This document shows positions 49,147 to 61,997 of a stretch of 64,000 nucleotides of DNA, piece after piece; position 1 is the stretch's first letter; each line of letters opens with the position of its first letter. Source of the DNA: Taudactylus pleione (Eukaryota > Chordata > Amphibia > Anura > Myobatrachidae). The stretch is taken from assembly GCA_031769625.1 (NCBI GenBank), contig JAUIMM010000602.1:62001-126000 (forward strand). Direction: 5' to 3'. The translations under genes and the position numbers were made by a program. The notes beneath the pieces were generated by a model. That model saw only the letters and a list, made by a program, of their open reading frames with translations, was not told where the DNA came from and searched no databases.

Positions 49147-50374
49147 ACACTGGAACATAAAGCTCCTCCATATCTATCCCAGGAGTCTCTTTATTGTACA
49201 TGTGTCATATGTATAGATTACACTGGAACATAAAGCTCCTCCATATCTGTCCCAGGTGTCTCTATTGTACATGTGTCATATTTATAGATTACACTGAAAC
49301 ATAAAGCTCCTCCATATCTATCCCAGGTGTCTCTGTATTGTACATGTGTCATATTTATAGATTACACTGGAACATAAAGCTCCTCCATATCTATCCCAGG
49401 TGTCTCTTTATTGTACATGTGTCATATTTATAGATTAGTCTGGAACATAAAGCTCCTCCATATCTATCCCAGGTGTCTCTTTATTGTACATGTGTTATAT
49501 TTATAGATTACACTGGAACATAAAGCTCCTCCATATCTATCCCAGGTGTCTCTGTATTGTACATGTGTCATATTTATAGATTACACTGGAACATAAAGCT
49601 CCTCCATATGTATCCCAGGTGTCTCTTTATTGTACATGTGTCATATTTATAGATTACACTGGAACATAAAGCTCCTCCATATCTATCCCAGGTGTCTCTC
49701 TATTCTACTTGTGTCATATTTATAGATTACACTGGAACATAAAGCTCCACCATATCTATCCCAGGTGTCTCTTTATTGTATATGTGACATGTATAGATTA
49801 CACTGGAACATAAGATACTCCATATCTATCCCAGGTTTCTCTTTATTGTACATGTGTCATATTTATAGATTACACTGGAACATAAAGCTCCTCCATATCT
49901 ATCCCAGGTGTCTGTATTGTACATGTGTCATATTTATAGATTACACTGGAACATAAAGCTCCTCCATATCTATCCCAGGTGTCTCTTTATTGTACATGTG
50001 TGATATTTATAGATTACACTGGAACATAAAGCTCCTCCATATCTATCCCAGGCTTCTCCTTATTGTACATGTGTGATATTTATAGATTACACTGGAACAT
50101 AAAGCTCCTCTATATCTATCCCAGTCTTCTCTTTATTGTACATGTCATATTTATAGATTACACTGGAACATAAAGCTCCTCCATATCTATCCCAGGTGTC
50201 TGTTTATTGTACATGTGACATATTTACAGATTACACTGGAACATAAAGCTCCTCCATATCCTAGGTGTCTCTTTATTGTACATGTGTCATATTTATAGAT
50301 TACACTGGAACATAAAGCTCCTCCATATCTATCCCAGGTGTCTCTTTATTGTACATGTGTCATATTTATAGATT
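49147..50374 (+). repeat. Shortened B unit, fourth copy, 1,228 bp
   Basis: Duplicate of 39,362-40,589 at an offset of 9,785. The B anchor is 49,147-49,871. Confidence 0.88.
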
Positions 50375-53300
50375 ACACTGGAACATAAAGCTCCTCCATA
50401 TCTATCCCAGGAGTCTCTTTATTGTACATGTGTCATATGTATAGATTACACTGGAACATAAAGCTCCTCCATATCTGTCCCAGGTGTCTCTATTGTACAT
50501 GTGTCATATTTATAGATTACACTGAAACACAAAGCTCCTCCATATCTATCCCAGGTGTCTCTGTATTGTACATGTGTCATATTTATAGATTACACTGGAA
50601 CATAAAGCTCCTCCATATCTATCCCAGGTGTCTCTTTATTGTACATGTGTCATATTTATAGATTAGTCTGGAACATAAAGCTCCTCCATATCTATCCCAG
50701 GTGTCTCTTTATTGTACATGTGTTATATTTATATATTACACTGGAACATAAAGCTCCTCCATATCTATCCCAGGTGTCTCTGTATTGTACATGTGTCATA
50801 TATATAGATTACACTGGAACATAAAGCTCCTCCATATGTATCCCAGGTGTCTCTTTATTGTACATGTGTCATATTTATAGATTACACTGGAACATAAAGC
50901 TCCTCCATATCTATCCCAGGTGTCTCTCTATTCTACTTGTGTCATATTTATAGATTACACTGGAACATAAAGCTCCACCATATCTATCCCAGGTGTCTCT
51001 TTATTGTATATGTGACATGTATAGATTACACTGGAACATAAGATACTCCATATCTATCCCAGGTGTCTCTTTATTGTACATGTGTCATATTTATAGATTA
51101 CACTGGAACATAAAGCTCCTCCATATCTGTCCCAGGTGTCTCTTTATTGTACATATGACATATTTATAGATTACACTGGAACATAAAGCTCCTCCATATC
51201 TATACCAGGTGTCTGTTTTGTACATGTGTCATATTTATAGATTACACTGGAACATAAAGCTCCTCCATATCTATTCCATGTGTCTCTTTATTGTACATGT
51301 GTCATATTTATAGATTACACTGGAACATAAAGCTCCTCTATATCTATCCCAGGTCTCTCTTTATTGTACATATGTGATATTTATAGATTACACTGGAACA
51401 TAAAGCTCCTCCATACCTATCCCAGGTGTCTCTTTATTGTACATGTGTCATATTTATAGATTACACTGGAACATGAAGCTCCTCCATATCTATCCCAGGT
51501 GTCTCTGTATTGTACATGTGACATATTTATAGATTACACTGGAACATAAAGCTCCTCCATATCCCAGGTGTCTCTTTATTGTACATGTTTAATATTTATA
51601 GATTACACTGGAACATAAAGCTCCTCCATATCTATCCCAGGTGTCTCTTTATTGTACATGTGTCATATTTATAGATTACACTGGAACATAAAGCTCCTCC
51701 ATATCTATCCCAGGTGTCTCTTTATTGTACATGTGTCATATTTATAGATTACACTGGAACATAAAGCTCCTCCATATCTATCCCAGGTGTCTCTTTATTG
51801 TACATGTGTCATATTTATAGATTACACTGGAACAAAAAGCTCCTCCATATCTATCCCAGGTGTCTCTTTATTGTACATGTGTCATATTTATAGATTACAC
51901 TGGAACATAAAGCTCCTCCATATCTATCCCAGGTGTCTCTGTATTGTACATGTGTCATGTTTATAGATTACACTGGAACATAAAGCTCCTCTATATCTAT
52001 CCCAGGTGTCTCTTTATTGTATATGTGTCATATTTATAGATTACACTGGAACATAAAGCTACTCCATATCCATCCCAGGTGTCTCTTTATTGTACATGTG
52101 TCATATTTATAAATTACACTGGAACATAAAGCTCCTCTATATCTATCCCAGGTGTCTCTGTATTGTACATGTGACATATTTATAGATTACACTGGAACAT
52201 AAAGCTCCTCCATATCCCAGGTGTCTCTTTATTGTACATGTGTCATATTTATAGATTACACTGGAACATAAAGCTCCTCCATATCTATACCCAGGTGTCT
52301 CTGTATTGTACATGTGACATATTTATAGATTACACTGGAACATAAAGCTCCTCCATATCCCAGGTGTCTCTTTATTGTACATGTTTAATATTTATAGATT
52401 ACACTGGAACATAAAGCTCCTCCATATCTATCCCAGGTGTCTCTTTATTGTACATGTGTCATATTTATAGATTACACTGGAACATAAAGCTCCTCCATAT
52501 CTATCCCAGGTGTCTCTTTATTGTACATGTGTCATATTTATAGATTACACTGGAACATAAATCTCCTCCATATCTATCCCAGGTGTCTCTTTATTGTACA
52601 TGTGTGATATTTATAGATTACACTGGAACATAAAGCTCCTCCATATCTATCCCAGGCTTCTCCTTATTGTACATGTGTGATATTTATAGATTACACTGGA
52701 ACATAAAGCTCCTCTATATCTATCCCAGTCTTCTCTTTATTGTACATGTCATATTTATAGATTACACTGGAACATAAAGCTCCTCCATATCTATCCCAGG
52801 TGTCTGTTTATTGTACATGTGACATATTTACAGATTACACTGGAACATAAAGCTCCTCCATATCTATCCTAGGTGTCTCTTTATTGTACATGTGTCATAT
52901 TTATAGATTACACTGGAACATAAAGCTCCTCCATATCTATCCCAGGTGTCTCTGTATTGTACATGTGACATATTTATAGATTACACTGGAACATAATGCT
53001 CCTCCATATCTATCCCAGGCTTCTCTTTATTGTACATGTGTCATATTTATAGATTACACTGGAACATAAAGCTCCTCCATATCTATCCCAGGTGTCTGTT
53101 TATTGTACATGTGACATATTTATAGATTACACTGGAACATAAAGCTCCTCCATATCTATCCTAGGTGTCTCTTTATTGTACATGTGTCATATTTATAGAT
53201 TACACTGGAACATAAAGCTCCTCCATATCTATCCCAGGTGTCTGTTTATTGTACATGTGACATATTTACAGATTACACTGGAACATAAAGCTCCTCCATA

Positions 53301-55450
53301 TCTATCCTAGGTGTCTCTTTATTGTACATGTGTCATATTTATAGATTACACTGGAACATAAAGCTCCTCCATATCTATCCCAGGTGTCTCTCTATTCTAC
53401 TTGTGTCATATTTATAGATTACACTGGAACATAAAGCTCCACCATATCTATCCCAGGTGTCTCTTTATTGTATATGTGACATGTATAGATTACACTGGAA
53501 CATAAAGATCCTCCATATCTATCCCAGGTGTCTCTTTATTGTACATGTGTCATATTTATAGATTACACTGGAACATAAAGCTCCTCCATATCTATCCCAG
53601 GTATCTGTATTGTACATGTGTCATATTTATAGATTACACTGGAACATAAAGCTCCTCCATATCTGTCCCAGGTGTCTCTTTATTGTACATATGACATATT
53701 TATAAATTACACTGGAACATAAAGATCCTCCATATCTATCCCAGGTGTCTGTATTGTACATGTGTCATATTTATAGATTACACTGGAACATAAAGCTCCT
53801 CCATATCTATCCCAGGTGTCTCTTTATTGTACATGTGACATATTTATCGATTACACTGGAACATAAAGCTCCTCTATATCTATCCCAGGTGTCTCTTTAT
53901 TGTACATATGTGATATTTTTAGATTACACTGGAACATAAAGCTCCTCCATACCTATCCCTGGTGTCTCTTTATTGTACATGTGTCATTTTTATAGATTAC
54001 ACTGGAACATGAAGCTCCTCCATATCTATCCCAGGTGTCTCTGTATTGTACATGTGACATATTTATAGATTACACTGGAACATAAAGCTCCTCCATATCC
54101 CAGGTGTCTCTTTATTGTACATGTGTGATATTTATAGATTACACTGGAACATAAAGCTCCTCCATATCTATCCCAGGTGTCTCTGTATTGTACATGTGAC
54201 ATATTTATAGATTACACTGGTACATAAAGCTCCTCCATATATATCCCAGGTGTCTCTGTATTGTACATGTGACATATTTATAGATTACACTGGAACATAA
54301 AGCTTGTCCAAATCTATCCCAGGCTTCTCTTTATTGTACATGTGTCATATTTATAGATTACACTGGAACATAAAGCTCCTCCATATCTATCCCAGGTGTC
54401 TCTGTATTGTACATGTGTCATATTTACAGATTACACTGGAACATAAAGCTCCTCCATATCTATCCCAGGTGTCTGTTTATTGTACATGTGACATATTTAC
54501 AGATTACACTGGAACATAAAGCTCCTCCATATCTATCCTAGGTGTCTCTTTATTGTACATGTGTCATATTTATAGATTACACTGGAACATAAAGCTCCTC
54601 CATATCTATCCCAGGTGTCTCTGTATTGTACATGTGACATATTTATAGATTACACTGGAACATAAAGCTCCTCCATATCTATCCCAGGTGTCTCTTTATT
54701 GTACATGTGTCATATTTATAGATTACACTGGAACATAAAGCTCCTCCATATCTATCCCAGGTGTCTCTTTATTGTACATGTGTCATATTTATAGATTACA
54801 CTGGAACATAAAGCTCCTCCATATCTATCCCAGGTGTCTCTTTATTGTACATGTGTCATATTTATAGATTACACTGGAACATAAAGCTCCTCCATATCTA
54901 TCCCAGGTGTCTGTTTATTGTACATGTGACATATTTATAGATTACACTGGAACATAAAGCTCCTCCATATCTATCCTAGGTGTCTGTTTATTGTACATGT
55001 GACATATTTATAGATTACACTGGAACATAAAGCTCCTCCATATCTATCCTAGGTGTCTCTTTATTGTACATGTGTCATATTTATAGATTACACTGGAACA
55101 TTAAGCTCCTCCATATCTATCCCAGGTGTCTCTGTATTGTACATGTGACATATTTATAGATTACACTGGAACATAAAGCTCCTCCATATCTATCCCAGGC
55201 TTCTCTTTATTGTACATGTGTCATATTTTTAGATTACACTGGAACATAAAGCTCTTCCATATCTATCCCAGGTGTCTGTTTATTGTACATGTGACATATT
55301 TATAGATTACACTGGAACATAAAGCTCCTCCATATCCTAGGTGTCTCTTTATTGTACATGTGTCATATTTATAGATTACACTGGAACATAAAGCTCCTCC
55401 ATATCTATCCCAGGTGTCTCTTTATTGTATATGTGTCATATTTATAGATT
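50375..55450 (+). repeat. Composite A series, duplicate copy, 5,076 bp
   Basis: Duplicate of 40,590-45,664, one base longer because the private ACATAAGCTC deletion near 43,577 is absent here. It also lacks the +1/-1 pair near 42,514 and 42,600, so those three indels arose in the upstream copy or are sequence errors there. The ATCGAT change is at 53,847 and the C block at 53,348. Confidence 0.87.
53348..53564 (+). repeat. C block, copy 6
   Basis: Duplicate of the 43,563 block in the 9,786-bp tandem duplication, without the 1-bp deletion. Confidence 0.85.
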
Positions 55451-57406
55451 ACACTGGAACATAAAGCTCCTCCATATCTATCCCAGGAGTCTCTTTATTG
55501 TACATGTGTCATATGTATAGATTACACTGGAACATAAAGCTCCTCCATATCTGTCCCAGGTGTCTCTATTGTACACGTGTCATATTTATAGATTACACTG
55601 AAACACAAAGCTCCTCCATATCTATCCCAGGTGTCTCTGTATTGTACATGTGTCATATTTATAGATTACACTGGAACATAAAGCTCCTCCATATCTATCC
55701 CAGGTGTCTCTTTATTGTACATGTGTCATATATATAGATTAGTCTGGAACATAAAGCTCCTCCATATCTATCCCAGGTGTCTCTTTATTGTACATGTGTT
55801 ATATTTATATATTACACTGGAACATAAAGCTCCTCCATATCTATCCCAGGTGTCTCTGTATTGTACATGTGTCATATTTATAGATTACACTGGAACATAA
55901 AGCTCCTCCATATGTATCCCAGGTGTCTCTTTATTGTACATGTGTCATATTTATAGATTACACTGGAACATAAAGCTCCTCCATATCTATCCCAGGTGTC
56001 TCTCTATTCTACTTGTGTCATATTTATAGATTACACTGGAACATAAAGCTCCACCATATCTATCCCAGGTGTCTCTTTATTGTATATGTGACATGTATAG
56101 ATTACACTGGAACATAAGATACTCCATATCTATCCCAGGTGTCTCTTTATTGTACATGTGTCATATTTATAGATTACACTGGAACATAAAGCTCCTCCAT
56201 ATCTGTCCCAGGTGTCTCTTTATTGTACATATGACATATTTATAGATTACACTGGAACATAAAGCTCCTCCATATCTATACCAGGTGTCTGTATTGTACA
56301 TGTGTCATATTTATAGATTACACTGGAACATAAAGCTCCTCCATATCTATTCCATGTGTCTCTTTATTGTACATGTGTCATATTTATAGATTACACTGGA
56401 ACATAAAGCTCCTCTATATCTATCCCAGGTCTCTCTTTATTGTACATATGTGATATTTATAGATTACACTGGAACATAAAGCTCCTCCATACCTATCCCA
56501 GGTGTCTCTTTATTGTACATGTGTCATATTTATAGATTACACTGGAACATGAAGCTCCTCCATATCTATCCCAGGTGTCTCTGTATTGTACATGTGACAT
56601 ATTTATAGATTACACTGGAACATAAAGCTCCTCCATATCCCAGGTGTCTCTTTATTGTACATGTTTAATATTTATAGATTACACTGGAACATAAAGCTCC
56701 TCCATATCTATCCCAGGTGTCTCTTTATTGTACATGTGTCATATTTATAGATTACACTGGAACATAAAGCTCCTCCATATCTATCCCAGGTGTCTCTTTA
56801 TTGTACATGTGTCATATTTATAGATTACACTGGAACATAAAGCTCCTCCATATCTATCCCAGGTGTCTCTTTATTGTACATGTGTCATATTTATAGATTA
56901 CACTGGAACAAAAAGCTCCTCCATATCTATCCCAGGTGTCTCTTTATTGTACATGTGTCATATTTATAGATTACACTGGAACATAAAGCTCCTCCATATC
57001 TATCCCAGGTGTCTCTGTATTGTACATGTGTCATGTTTATAGATTACACTGGAACATAAAGCTCCTCTATATCTATCCCAGGTGTCTCTTTATTGTATAT
57101 GTGTCATATTTATAGATTACACTGGAACATAAAGCTACTCCATATCCATCCCAGGTGTCTCTTTATTGTACATGTGTCATATTTATAAATTACACTGGAA
57201 CATAAAGCTCCTCTATATCTATCCCAGGTGTCTCTGTATTGTACATGTGACATATTTATAGATTACACTGGAACATAAAGCTCCTCCATATCCCAGGTGT
57301 CTCTTTATTGTACATGTGTCATATTTATAGATTACACTGGAACATAAAGCTCCTCCATATCTATCCCAGGTGTCTCTGTATTGTTCATGTGACATATTTA
57401 TAGATT
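55451..57406 (+). repeat. Last A-anchored segment
   Basis: A anchor at 55,451-56,175, followed by the full A order with an extra plain unit, ACAAAAAG (near 56,908), GTCATGTTT, GCTACTCC and TATAAATT. From 56.6 kb it matches 41.76-42.5 kb at an offset of 14,861. It carries a CpG in GTACACGTGTC (CACGTG at 55,574-55,579), private to this copy, and a private TTGTTCATG near 57,384. No A or B anchor is seen after this segment. Confidence 0.85.
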
Positions 57407-57475
57407 ACACTGGAACATAAAGCTCCTCCATATCTATCCCAGGTGTCTATTGTACATATCACATATTTATAGATT
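57407..57475 (+). repeat. Contracted 69-bp CACATA monomer, copy 6
   Basis: Preceded by a CTGTATTG/GTGACA unit with TTGTTCATG, so the CAGGCTTCTC and two TTACAG units that normally come before it are missing (a loss of about three monomers). Confidence 0.9.
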
Positions 57476-58856
57476 ACACTGGAACATAAAGCTCCTACAT
57501 ATCTATCCCAGATGTCTTTTTATTGTACATGTGTCATATTTATAGATTACACTGGAACATAAAGCTCCTCCATATCTATCCCAGGTGTCTCTTTATTGTA
57601 AATGTGTCATATTTATAGATTACACTGGAACATAAAGCTCCTCCATATCTATCCCAGGTGTCTCTTTATTGTACATGTGTCATATTTATAGATTACACTG
57701 GAACATAAAGCTCCTCCATATCTATCCCAGGTGTCTCTTTATTGTACATGTGTGATATTTATAGATTACACTGGAACATAAAGCTCCTCCATATCTATCC
57801 CAGGTGTCACTGTATTGTACATGTGACATATTTATAGATTACACTGGAACATAAAGCTCCTCCATATCTATCCTAGGTGTCTCTTTATTGTACATGTGTC
57901 ATATTTATAGATTACACTGGTACATAAAGCTCCTCCATACCTATCCCAGGTGTCTCTTTATTGTACATGTGTCATTTTTATAGATTACACTGGAACATGA
58001 AGCTCCTCCATATCTATCCCAGGTGTCTCTGTATTGTACATGTGACATATTTATAGATTACACTGGAACATAAAGCTCCTCCATATCCCAGGTGTCTCTT
58101 TATTGTACATGTGTGATATTTATAGATTACACTGGAACATAAAGCTCCTCCATATCTATCCCAGGCTTCTCTTTATTGTACATGTCATATTTATAGATTA
58201 CACTGGAACATAAAGCTCCTCCATATCTATCCCAGGTGTCTCTGTATTGTACATGTGTCATATTTACAGATTACACTGGAACATAAAGCTCCTCCATATC
58301 TATCCCAGGTGTCTGTTTATTGTACATGTGACATATTTACAGATTACACTGGAACATAAAGCTCCTCCATATCTATCCTAGGTGTCTCTTTAATGTACAT
58401 GTGTCATATTTATAGATTACACTGGAACATAAAGCTCCTCCATATCTATCCCAGGTGTCTCTGTATTGTACATGTGACATATTTATAGATTACACTGGAA
58501 CATAATGCTCCTCCATATCTATCCCAGGCTTCTCTTTATTGTACATGTGTCATATTTATAGATTACACTGGAACATAAAGCTCCTCCATATCTATCCCAG
58601 GTGTCTGTTTATTGTACATGTGATATATTTATAGATTACACTGGAACATAAAGCTCCTCCATATCTATCCTAGGTGTCTCTTTATTGTACATGTGTCATA
58701 TTTATAGATTACACTGGAACATAAAGCTCCTCCATATCTATCCCAGGTGTCTGTTTATTGTACATGTGACATATTTACAGATTACACTGGAACATAAAGC
58801 TCCTCCATATCTATCCTAGGTGTCTCTTTATTGTACATGTGTCATATTTATAGTTT

Positions 58857-59073
58857 ACACTGGAACATAAAGCTCCTCCATCTCTATCCCAGGTGTCTCT
58901 CTATTCTACTTGTGTCATATTTATAGATTACACTGGAACATAAAGCTCCACCATATCTATCCCAGGTGTCTCTTTATTGTATATGTGACATGTATAGATT
59001 ACACTGGAACATAAAGATCCTCCATATCTATCCCAGGTGTCTCTTTATTGTACATGTGTCATATTTATAGATT
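58857..59073 (+). repeat. C block, copy 7, diverged
   Basis: Preceded by TAGTTTACAC and carrying CCATCTCTATCC in the first monomer, both private. Followed by the GTGTCTGTATTG and GTGACATG 71-mers as at 17.33 kb. Confidence 0.82.
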
Positions 59074-61675
59074 ACACTGGAACATAAAGCTCCTCCATAT
59101 CTATCCCAGGTGTCTGTATTGTACATATGTCATATTTATAGATTACACTGGAACATAAAGCTCCTCCATATCTATCCCAGGTGTCTCTGTATTGTACATG
59201 TGACATGTATAGATTACACTGGAACATAAAGCTCCTCCATATCTATCCCAGGTATCTGTATTGTACATGTGTCATATTTATAGATTACACTGGAACATAA
59301 AGCTCCTCCATATCTGTCCCAGGTGTCTCTTTATTGTACATATGACATATTTATAGATTACACTGGAACATAAAGCTCCTCCATATCTATCCCAGGTGTC
59401 TGTATTGTACATGTGTCATATTTATAGATTACACTGGAACATAAAGCTCCTCCATATCTATCCCAGGTGTCTCTTTATTGTACATGTGACATATTTATAG
59501 ATTACACTGGAACATAAAGCTCCTCTATATCCCAGGTGTCTCTTTATTGTACATATGTGATATTTATAGATTACACTGGAACATAAAGCTCCTCCATATC
59601 TATCCCAGGTGTCTCTGTATTGTACATGTGACATATTTATAGATTACACTGGAACATAAAGCTCGTCCATATCTATCCCAGGCTTCTCTTTATTGTACAT
59701 CTGTCATATTTATAGATTACACTGGAACATAAAGCTCCTCCATATCTATCCCAGGTGTCTCTGTATTGTACATGTGTCATATTTACAGATTACACTGGAA
59801 CATAAAGCTCCTCCATATCTATCCCAGGTGTCTGTTTATTGTACATGTGACATATTTACAGATTACACTGGAACATAAAGCTCCTCCATATCTATCCTAG
59901 GTGTCTATTGTACATGTGTCATATTTATAGATTACACTGGAACATAAAGCTCCTCCATATCTATCCCAGGTGTCTCTGTATTGTACATGTGACATATTTA
60001 TAGATTACACTGGAACTTAAAGCTCCTCCATATCTATCCCAGGTGTCTCTTTATTGTACATGTGTCATATTTATAGATTACACTGGAACATAAAGCTCCT
60101 CCATATCTATCCCAGGTGTCTGTTTATTGTACATGTGACATATTTATAGATTACACTGGAACATAAAGCTCCTCCATATCTATCCTAGGTGTCTCTTTAA
60201 TGTACATGTGTCATATTTATAGATTACACTGGAACATAAAGCTCCTCCATATCTGTCCCAGGTGTCTCTTTATTGTACATATGACATATTTATAGATTAC
60301 ACTGGAACATAAAGCTCCTCCATATCTATACCAGGTGTCTGTATTGTACATGTGTCATATTTATAGATTACACTGGAACATAAAGCTCCTCCATATCTAT
60401 CCCATGTGTCTCTTTATTGTACATGTGTCATAAATATAGATTACACTGGAACATAAAGCTCCTCTATATCTATCCCAGGTCTCTCTTTATTGTACATATG
60501 TGATATTTATAGATTACACTGGAACATAAAGCTCCTCCATACCTATCCCAGGTGTCTCTTTATTGTACATGTGTCATATTTATAGATTACACTGGAACAT
60601 GAAGCTCCTCCATATCTATCCCAGGTGTCTCTGTATTCTACATGTGACATATTTATAGATTACACTGGAACATAAAGCTCCTCCATATCCCAGCTGTCTC
60701 TTTATTGTACATGTGTAATATTTATAGATTACACTAGAACATAAAGCTCCTCCATATCTATCCCAGGTGTCTCTTTATTGTACATGTGTCATATTTATAG
60801 ATTACACTGGAATATAAAGCTCCTCCATATCTATCCCAGGTGTCTCTTTATTGAACATGTGTCATATTTATAGATTACACTGGAAAATAAAGCTCCTCCA
60901 TATCTATCCCAGGTGTCTCTTTATTGTACATGTGTCATATTTATAGATTACACTGGAACAAAAAGCTCCTCCATATCTATCCCAGGTGTCTCTTTATTGT
61001 ACATGTGTCATATTTATAGATTACACTGGAACATAAAGCTCCTCCATATCTATCCCAGGTGTCTCTGTATTGTACATGTGTCATGTTTATAGATTACACT
61101 GGAACATAAAGCTCCTCTATATCTATCCCAGGTGTCTCTTTATTGTAGATGTGTCATATTTATAGATTACACTGGAACATAAAGCTCCTCCATATCCATC
61201 CCAGGTGTCTCTTTATTGTACATGTGTCATATTTATAAATTACACTGGAACATAAAGCTGCTCTATATCTATCCCAGGTGTCTCTGTATTGTACATGTGA
61301 CATATTTATAGATTACACTGGAACATAAAGCTCCTCCATATCCCAGGTGTCTCTTTATTGTACATGTGTCATATTTATAGATTACACTGGAACATAAAGC
61401 TCCTCCATATCTATCCCAGGTGTCTCTGTATTGTACATGTGACATATTTATAGATTACACTGGAACATAAAGCTCCTCCATATCTATCCCAGGCTTCTCT
61501 TTATTGTACATGTGTCATATTTATAGATTACACTGGAACATAAAGCTCCTCCATATCTATCCCAGGTGTCTCTGTATTGTACATGTGTCATATTTACAGA
61601 TTACACTGGAACATAAAGCTCCTCCATATCTATCCCAGGTGTCTGTTTATTGTACATGTGACATATTTACAGATT

Positions 61676-61744
61676 ACACTGGAACATAAAGCTCCTCCAT
61701 ATCTATCCCAGGTGTCTATTGTACATATCACATATTTATAGATT
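61676..61744 (+). repeat. Contracted 69-bp CACATA monomer, copy 7
   Basis: In the diverged right part of the array, in the normal A-series order (CAGGCTTCTC, then two TTACAG units, then this unit), and followed by a CCCAGATGTC unit as at 15,151. Confidence 0.9.
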
Positions 61745-61997
61745 ACACTGGAACATAAAGCTCCTCCATATCTATCCCAGATGTCTCTTTATTGTACATG
61801 TGTCATATTTATAGATTACACTGGAACATAAAGCTCCTCCATATCTATCCCAGGTGTCTCTTTATTGTACATGTGTCATATTTATAGATTACACTGGAAC
61901 ATAAAGCTCCTCCATATCTATCCCAGGTGTCTCTTTATTGTACATGTGTCATATTTATAGATTACACTGGAACATAAAGCTCCTCCATATCTATCCC

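Larger units (their letters stand above)
37035..56639 (+). repeat. 9,786-bp tandem duplication (about 135 monomers per copy)
   Basis: All marks from 37.04 to 46.85 kb recur at +9,785 or +9,786: the TGAGTCATTTTT unit (37,600/47,386), B (39,362/49,147), A (40,590/50,375), C (43,563/53,348), A (45,665/55,451). The one-base changes in offset are explained by single-base deletions near 47,737 and 43,577. The junction between copies lies within 46,821-46,853: left of it the sequence equals the end of copy 2 (to 56,639), right of it the start of copy 1 (from 37,035). This is the signature of a single unequal exchange between two A series out of step by 12 monomers. Confidence 0.92.
57407..61997 (+). 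repeat. Diverged anchor-free right part of the array
   Basis: Begins with a contracted CACATA unit. 57.7-59.4 kb follows the order of the 2,172-bp unit at 15.9-17.6 kb (GTCACTGTATTG, GGTACATAAAG, TCATTTTT, ATGAAG, CTTCTC, ATAATGCTCC, CCTAGG pairs, C block at 58,857). 60.2-61.8 kb follows the A series from its eleventh monomer to the contracted unit. Private substitutions are more frequent here, notably at 60.4-61.3 kb: CATAAATATAG, CAGCTGTC, ACACTAGAAC, GAATATAAAG, TTGAACATG, GGAAAATAAAG, GTAGATG and AGCTGCTC. A CpG is at 59,664 in GCTCGTCC. Confidence 0.82.

Noticed and set aside
60881..60890. AATAAA on the + strand in GGAAAATAAAG
   Set aside because: A single private substitution in one monomer, with no transcript context.
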